Of a DNA stretch of 64,000 nt, positions 58,695 to 64,000 are shown one piece after another (within the stretch, counting starts at the first letter, position 1; every line of letters begins with the position of its first letter). This DNA comes from Isotricha intestinalis (Eukaryota > Ciliophora > Litostomatea > Vestibuliferida > Isotrichidae): the NCBI GenBank assembly GCA_023807065.1, contig JAJJLU010003462.1:48650-112649 (forward strand), in the 5' to 3' direction. The notes below the pieces were generated by a model. The model was not told the origin of the DNA. It was given only the letters and a program-made list of their open reading frames with translations, and ran no database searches. The position numbers and the translations under genes were made by a program.

Positions 58695-60797
58695 ATGAAT
58701 TCCTTAATTCAAATATTTAAAAAAATGCATTCTAGTCTTTTTAATAAGTATCTCATAACAAACGATGATTATAATAAAATAATAATAACAAATATATTAT
58801 ATAATGAAAAAACAAATATTGTATGTTGTTTCAAAGAATACCTTTTATATGATGATCCAGGAGAATTTTTAAAAAGATTTTATAATTTAGAAGAAAGTAA
58901 TGATAAAATTAAAAGTTATTGTGAATTTTATGAGAAAAATAGTAAAATTTTTCCTAATTATGTTCCACTTCCTGAGTCAAAATATATTTTTAAAAATATT
59001 AAAAAAAAACAAAAAATGTTAGATAATATAAATGAAGATAATAATAAAGAAGAATTTAAAGAAAGTAATTTATCATATAGTAAAATTTTTACTCAATCTA
59101 TTATGAATTCAATATTATCTGAAAAAAAAAGTGTTACTCTTCAAGAAAATAGTATGAAAAAATTATTGAAATTTATAACTGATAATGAATCAATAAATAA
59201 AAATTCCAAAGATAATTTTTCTGATTCTTCTGGTATTATTGGTCAAAGTAAATTTATTGAAAATTATTCTAATATAGAATATAATATTAAAGGAAAAACT
59301 TATAATACTGGAAGACATCATTATAAAAAATTTATAAAAGATTTTCAAATTGAAAAACCTTTAATTCCAAAGAAAATAATAGATAAAAATTCTGAATTTA
59401 AAAAAACAATAAATAATAATTCAAATTCAAAAAATAATTCAATTAAATTACAAACTAAAAAATATATTCCGAAAATAAATATAGATAATATGATAAAAAG
59501 TTTAAATATTAAAATAACAAATAATAATAGAAAAAAAGATAAAAGTAAGATTAAAGGAAAGGAAATATTTACAGAAAGAAATATAAAACCAATAGGAATT
59601 CAAAAAGTAAGTATATCAAAAGGGAATAAAAAAAGGAAAAATATAATGAATAAAATGAATTTATCTTCTCAAAATAATGTAAAAAAAGAAGCAAAATCAA
59701 TGCCAAAATTATCTATTTCTTTAAATAAAAGTACAGGAATAAATAATAAGAATATTTCTTTTCATAAACAATTATTTAGTATTGTAAATAAAATACCTCA
59801 AAAATTTAATAATAGTCATTACATTAATATAAATAATAATATTAATAATAATATTATTAATAATATGAATAATAATAATTATAATATTAATAATAATAAT
59901 AATATAAAATCATCGCTTAAATTTACTAATATAAAATTACAAAAACCAACAAATAATTTTAATATAGAAATTCAATTCCATAATACAAATGTCAACACAA
60001 ATAATTATATAAGTAAACATATTCCTTCTCTTCAAATAAGTTTAAATACTAATTTTAAAAACACAAGTACTTTATCAAAAAGTAAAAGTAAATCAAAATC
60101 AAATTCAAAAAGTAAAAGTAAATCACCAAATAGTACTTCAAATTCTTTAAATAAGAATTTTAAACATAATATAATAAATAGTTTCAATAAAAATTTTAAA
60201 TATTTTAATAATAATATAAGAGCTTTAATTCATAAAGATATTATTTTTAATAGTGGAGAAGGATTACAAACTGAGAGAATTAAACATAAAATTAAAGTTA
60301 GTAAAATTAAAAATACTAGTTTAACTCAAAAGAATAAAAATTTAAATAATAATAATATATTTAAAAGAAATATTCATAAAAAAATAATTAGTTCAACTAC
60401 TTCTTCTTCAGAATATACTAAAATTATTCCTAAAACTTCAAGAGAAAATTTTACTAATTTTAATAATCCTTCAAAAAATAAAATTATAAAATCAAATATT
60501 CGTTTAAAGAATAAAAATGTATTAGAAGAAAAAAAAAGATTATATTCTGATTCTCAGAAAATATTAAAAACTCCAATTAATAAAAGTACAATATTACAAA
60601 ATATAAATTCAATAAACAAAAGAAAAAATAAAATAAAAAATTCAAATAGTTCAAATAGAAATAATAATAGTTATAAATATAGAAGACATCCAATGAGAAA
60701 AATTAAAAGTAATGAAAGAACTAAAAAAAAAAAGTCACCTTTAAACAAACCAAATTTACCAAATAAAAGTGTATTATCAAATGTATTGAAAAAATAA
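58695..60797 (+). CDS. FKDYLIYDD-family protein, member 3
   Basis: 700 residues, ATG start. Family block at residues about 33-115: ITNILYNEKTNIVCCFKEYL then LYDDPGEFLKRFYNL, EFYEKNSKIFPNYVPLPESK and YIFKNIKKKQKMLDNI. The second motif YSKIFTQSIMNSILSE follows. The long tail is basic and Asn/Ser/Lys-rich with a poly-Asn/Ile stretch (59820-59920) and a KSKSKSNSKSKSKS tract. Best preserved member of the family in the window. The only plus-strand gene between it and member 4 would be none; a minus-strand gene separates them. Confidence 0.86.
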   Translation: MNSLIQIFKKMHSSLFNKYLITNDDYNKIIITNILYNEKTNIVCCFKEYLLYDDPGEFLKRFYNLEESNDKIKSYCEFYEKNSKIFPNYVPLPESKYIFKNIKKKQKMLDNINEDNNKEEFKESNLSYSKIFTQSIMNSILSEKKSVTLQENSMKKLLKFITDNESINKNSKDNFSDSSGIIGQSKFIENYSNIEYNIKGKTYNTGRHHYKKFIKDFQIEKPLIPKKIIDKNSEFKKTINNNSNSKNNSIKLQTKKYIPKINIDNMIKSLNIKITNNNRKKDKSKIKGKEIFTERNIKPIGIQKVSISKGNKKRKNIMNKMNLSSQNNVKKEAKSMPKLSISLNKSTGINNKNISFHKQLFSIVNKIPQKFNNSHYININNNINNNIINNMNNNNYNINNNNNIKSSLKFTNIKLQKPTNNFNIEIQFHNTNVNTNNYISKHIPSLQISLNTNFKNTSTLSKSKSKSKSNSKSKSKSPNSTSNSLNKNFKHNIINSFNKNFKYFNNNIRALIHKDIIFNSGEGLQTERIKHKIKVSKIKNTSLTQKNKNLNNNNIFKRNIHKKIISSTTSSSEYTKIIPKTSRENFTNFNNPSKNKIIKSNIRLKNKNVLEEKKRLYSDSQKILKTPINKSTILQNINSINKRKNKIKNSNSSNRNNNSYKYRRHPMRKIKSNERTKKKKSPLNKPNLPNKSVLSNVLKK

Positions 60798-60842
60798 AAA
60801 TTTATATTTAAACAATAAATTAAAAAAAAATTTTGATTTCAT

Positions 60843-62390
60843 TTATTTTTTTTTAGAACTTCTTTTATAATTATGATCAATATTAATTTCAGTAATTTTA
60901 TCTCCTTTTTTTAAATAATTATTTCCTTTAATAATATTTTTTTCATTTAATTCTGTTTTATAATGACTTGCTAAATTATTATCCCATTTAATATTTGAAG
61001 GAAGAACTTTTCCTATTTTTTTTCTTTTATCTTTATCATAATAATCAGTAAATTTTATTCCTTGTTCTTTTTCTATTTTATTTCTTATTTTATTTAATTT
61101 ATCATCAAATTCTTCTTTATTAAAATTTTCTCTTATTGAAAATGTTATTTTCCCTTTTTTATCTTTTCCATTATTATATGATTCATCTTCTTTTATTCCA
61201 TAAATGTGAATACCATTTTCAATAAAAACTTTTTTAAATTCATTTATATTAACATTATTAATTTTATCAAATTGAATTTCATAATTTTTATTTATTATAT
61301 TTTCATTTAATGTTTTATTATTATTATAATCATAGTTATTTAAATCAGAAATATTTTCTAATCTTTTTTTAATTTGACTTTCATTTTCATTTGGAAATTT
61401 ATTTTGAATAATTTCTTCTATTTTTTTTCTTTCCATTTCATTATTATCATTATTTATTTTATTTTTAGGAGCATTTTCACCATATAATTCATTTATTTTT
61501 CTTTCAAAAGCATTTTCTTTTATTCTTGTACTGAAAGGTCTTTCTTTATTATATAAATTTGTTTTTTCATTTTTCCAATCTAATTTAGAAGGTAAAATTC
61601 CAGTTTCTTGTTCTAAAGTTTTTTTTTTTCCATGATATATATTTTCATTATTATTATTATTTTCTCTTTTATTTACTTTTATTTCTTGTTTTATATTAAA
61701 ATCATCTCTCTCAGGATCATTAAATATATTTGACTTAAGACTATTTATATGATTTTGACGATTTGAATTCATTCCTTCTATATATTTATTATTTGATGAA
61801 TTTATTGTATATATTTTATTATTATTTTCTTTTTTTACTTCTTTTCTATCATGAAATAATTCATCGTATTTTCTCTCTTTTGCATTTTTAAATTCTCTTT
61901 TTTCTTCATCATATTTTTTCTTTTCTTTTTCTATTGTTCCATATGCAGTGTTTTTCTTTTCTAATTTATAATTACTTGTTTTATTATCTAAACTAAAATT
62001 ATTTCCGTATAATTGTTTCATTTTTCTTTCATATGCTGTTGTTTCTTTTTCTTTATAATTTGGGTTAAACGTTTTATTATTTAAATTTTTATGTACATTA
62101 AATTCTGAATTATCATAATTTCCAAAAGTTAAATTACTTCTGTTTATATTTCTATTTCTACTTATTTGAATTTTTATTGGTTCTTCTGAAAAAACACTTG
62201 ATTGAAAATTTTTTGAATAATATGGTTTTAATGATTGATTTAAATTGTTATTATTTTCATCTCCCCAATTTTTAAAATCATATGTTGTTCTATTGTTATT
62301 GTTTCTTATTCTTATTGCAGGCTTTGCTTCTATACTATTTAAATTAAAGATATCTGAACTTTTATTATATTGATTTTTTGCCTCTGTCAT
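60843..62390 (-). CDS. Charged repeat protein
   Basis: 515 residues from the ATG at 62390. Degenerate internal repeats: TAYERKMKQLYGNN against NAFERKINELYGENAP, and GILPSKLDWKNEKTNLY against KVLPSNIKWDNNLASHY. The N-terminus has SSDIFNLNSIEAKPAIRIRN and a tryptophan-containing FKNWGDE. One compact region, NINEFKKVFIENGIHIYGIK then KGKITFSIRENFNKEEFDDK, looks folded. The rest is charged and probably disordered. No family recognised; the repeated Ser/Asp-Trp motif suggests a multivalent binder. Confidence 0.75.
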   Translation of the reverse strand: MTEAKNQYNKSSDIFNLNSIEAKPAIRIRNNNNRTTYDFKNWGDENNNNLNQSLKPYYSKNFQSSVFSEEPIKIQISRNRNINRSNLTFGNYDNSEFNVHKNLNNKTFNPNYKEKETTAYERKMKQLYGNNFSLDNKTSNYKLEKKNTAYGTIEKEKKKYDEEKREFKNAKERKYDELFHDRKEVKKENNNKIYTINSSNNKYIEGMNSNRQNHINSLKSNIFNDPERDDFNIKQEIKVNKRENNNNNENIYHGKKKTLEQETGILPSKLDWKNEKTNLYNKERPFSTRIKENAFERKINELYGENAPKNKINNDNNEMERKKIEEIIQNKFPNENESQIKKRLENISDLNNYDYNNNKTLNENIINKNYEIQFDKINNVNINEFKKVFIENGIHIYGIKEDESYNNGKDKKGKITFSIRENFNKEEFDDKLNKIRNKIEKEQGIKFTDYYDKDKRKKIGKVLPSNIKWDNNLASHYKTELNEKNIIKGNNYLKKGDKITEINIDHNYKRSSKKK

Positions 62391-62491
62391 ATTGATAATA
62401 AAAATCAAAAAATAATAAGATTTATTTTGTTTTGAAAAATATATTATTTTAAATTAAATTTTTAAATTAATTATTTTTTTATTTTCATTAA

Positions 62492-64000
62492 ATGAATAAC
62501 ATTAGAGATTATAATGAAACTAATTCAAATAAGAAAAATGACTTAGATCATTATAGAAGAATAGTAGAGAAAATAGTTAATCTAAAATTAATATATAGAT
62601 ATGAAATGCCAATTTTTTTTCATGATGTAAAAATAATAAATGATATGATATTCAATGAAAAAACTCATATTGTTGAAATGTTCAAAGAATTTTTAATATA
62701 TGATGACAATAATGAGTTTTTTAAGAGGTATTATAATAAAAATGAAATATTAATAAAATTACCAAAAATATTAAATTTTTATGAAAACTATTCAAAAATT
62801 TATGCTAATTACACTGCAATTCCAGAAAATAAATTTATGTATAAAAATATAAAAAGAAAGCAAAAAGTAATTAATCAAATGCAGAATAATTATTATGATT
62901 ATGATGAAGAAGAAAATGAAGAAGGCGAACAATTAAGAAGTAAAATTTTTACTTCAAAAGAAATAAAATATATTGATAGTTTTTCAATATCATTAAATAA
63001 TAATAATTCTATTGTAAATAATAGTAAAAGTGATATTGAAGCTAAGGAATTAATTAACAAGATTAATTATTATGAGAAAGAAGCTATTTATTTTAAAAAG
63101 AATAAAATTGTCAAAAATATTAATATTTTTACTAATAAAAATTCTAATAAAGTTATTAATAATGTTAATAGAAAAATTGAAAAAATTAAAGAAAAACATT
63201 TATTATCTGAGAAAAATTCTAGTCTTTCTAATTTGATAAATTCCAATGTTAAAATAAAATTCATGGGAGCAAAAAACAAATTAAATTTAATTAATACTAT
63301 CTATAATAATAAAAGTAATAATCTAATTTCTATTAATGATATTTCAAAAAGTGATAAAAATATCCTTTCTACTAATCATTCTAATTCACCTAATTTTCAA
63401 ACAAAAAAAAAAATTACACCTTCCGAAGGAAATACTATAATTAAAAAAAAGAATATTTTTTCCAATATTATTTTTAATAAAAAGGAAAAATTAATTAAGA
63501 AAATATCAAAAGAAAATACTCAGTCAGAAAGTCAAATAAACAATAAATATAGTCCAAAATTATTTTCAAATTCAAAAGTAGAAAAAATAAAATTCAATAA
63601 TAATAATAATTATAATATAATTACTATAAATAAAAAAAGTAAATCGAATTCAAAAGGTAAAATTAAAGAAAAATTAATATATAATTATAATAGTTTTAAT
63701 AATATTCATGAAGGTTCAACTCCAATTAATATTTATTCAGGAAATGATTTTATTAATACTAATTTAAATTCTAATAATAAATTTCATAAAATATCACCAA
63801 TTTATTCTAATAATAATTGTTTAACTCTTGATAATAGTATCAATAATTCTAATATGAATAATAATAGAGATATAAAAAAGAAAATTTCAAAATTAAATTT
63901 AAGGAAAATTGTTAATAAAAATGTTCCTGAAAAACAAGCATTAAGTGATAGGAAATTCTTTACTAAAAATATATTTGAATATATAGGAAAAAAAAATCAT
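62492..64000 (+). CDS. FKDYLIYDD-family protein, member 4 (3' end outside window)
   Basis: From the ATG at 62492 the frame stays open to the last base, at least 503 residues, with no stop visible. Family block at about 50-130: INDMIFNEKTHIVEMFKEFL then IYDDNNEFFKRYYNK, KILNFYENYSKIYANYTAIP and FMYKNIKRKQKVINQ. An acidic patch (YDYDEEENEEGE) and the motif SKIFTSKEIKYIDSFS follow, then INKINYYEKEA as in member 2. The tail is Asn/Lys/Ser-rich. It starts 101 bases from the divergent repeat-protein gene. Confidence 0.85.
   Translation, partial: MNNIRDYNETNSNKKNDLDHYRRIVEKIVNLKLIYRYEMPIFFHDVKIINDMIFNEKTHIVEMFKEFLIYDDNNEFFKRYYNKNEILIKLPKILNFYENYSKIYANYTAIPENKFMYKNIKRKQKVINQMQNNYYDYDEEENEEGEQLRSKIFTSKEIKYIDSFSISLNNNNSIVNNSKSDIEAKELINKINYYEKEAIYFKKNKIVKNINIFTNKNSNKVINNVNRKIEKIKEKHLLSEKNSSLSNLINSNVKIKFMGAKNKLNLINTIYNNKSNNLISINDISKSDKNILSTNHSNSPNFQTKKKITPSEGNTIIKKKNIFSNIIFNKKEKLIKKISKENTQSESQINNKYSPKLFSNSKVEKIKFNNNNNYNIITINKKSKSNSKGKIKEKLIYNYNSFNNIHEGSTPINIYSGNDFINTNLNSNNKFHKISPIYSNNNCLTLDNSINNSNMNNNRDIKKKISKLNLRKIVNKNVPEKQALSDRKFFTKNIFEYIGKKNH

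Noticed and set aside
1..64000. CRISPR array, insertion sequence or prokaryotic operon
   Set aside because: No spaced direct repeats, transposase or ribosome-binding sites; splicing and protein families are eukaryotic.

Overview
This is a eukaryotic nuclear window, extremely A+T-rich (clearly above 80 percent by eye, not computed). It is packed with about 40 protein genes on both strands. Most gaps are tens to a few hundred bases. Proteins are rich in Asn, Lys and Ile, with poly-Asn runs. CAA encodes Gln. TAA is the usual stop, with a few TAG and TGA, so the code looks standard. The four introns I can place are only 26 to 49 bases long, GT...AG, and two of them follow first exons of just 23 to 24 bases. 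A four-member paralogous family with an FK[ED]YLIYDD-type block, a form I recall from ciliate proteomes, points to a ciliate using the standard stop codons. LRRC49-like, MORN and CxFxP-type proteins fit that. This assignment is inference; no rRNA or telomere is present to settle it.

Layout. 1-5.3 kb: a 5'-truncated hypothetical, a basic hypothetical, family member 1 and an AT-hook-like protein. 5.6-13.8 kb: MOB4/phocein, a long Asn-rich ankyrin protein, a divergent Rab, a hypothetical and an LRRC49-like leucine-rich-repeat protein. 13.8-21.5 kb: a long gap, a HECT N-lobe-only protein, a coiled-coil protein, a stop-riddled relic, an otubain-like protease with zinc-binding clusters, and an MGC-anchored charged-repeat protein. 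22-32.8 kb: family member 2, a Rab, an AGC/YANK-like kinase, a rhomboid pseudoprotease, an IQ-MORN protein, NOL10/Enp2 and a PHD protein. 33-40.7 kb: a PP1 phosphatase pseudogene, a CK1 kinase with 60-residue repeats, a hypothetical, an ALY/REF-like mRNA-export adaptor, an FHA protein and a cyclin-box protein. 40.9-50.1 kb: VPS18, an L1-domain protein, a Ubl-kinase fusion, a beta-propeller, a SWEET transporter and FIGNL1. 50.2-64 kb: a CxFxP-type protein, a Rab, a DHHC palmitoyltransferase, a UBA protein, a long unknown, a PB1 coiled-coil protein, family member 3, a repeat protein and family member 4, which runs off the end.

The genes do not form an operon or island. They are ordinary cell-biology genes: trafficking (three Rabs, VPS18, DHHC), signalling (three kinases, MOB4), ribosome biogenesis (NOL10, L1 domain), RNA export and microtubules. 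The oddities are the paralog family, five genes whose frames break and are restored by small shifts (four of the six breaks by +1), two decayed loci, and several catalytically incomplete homologues (rhomboid, HECT, Rab).
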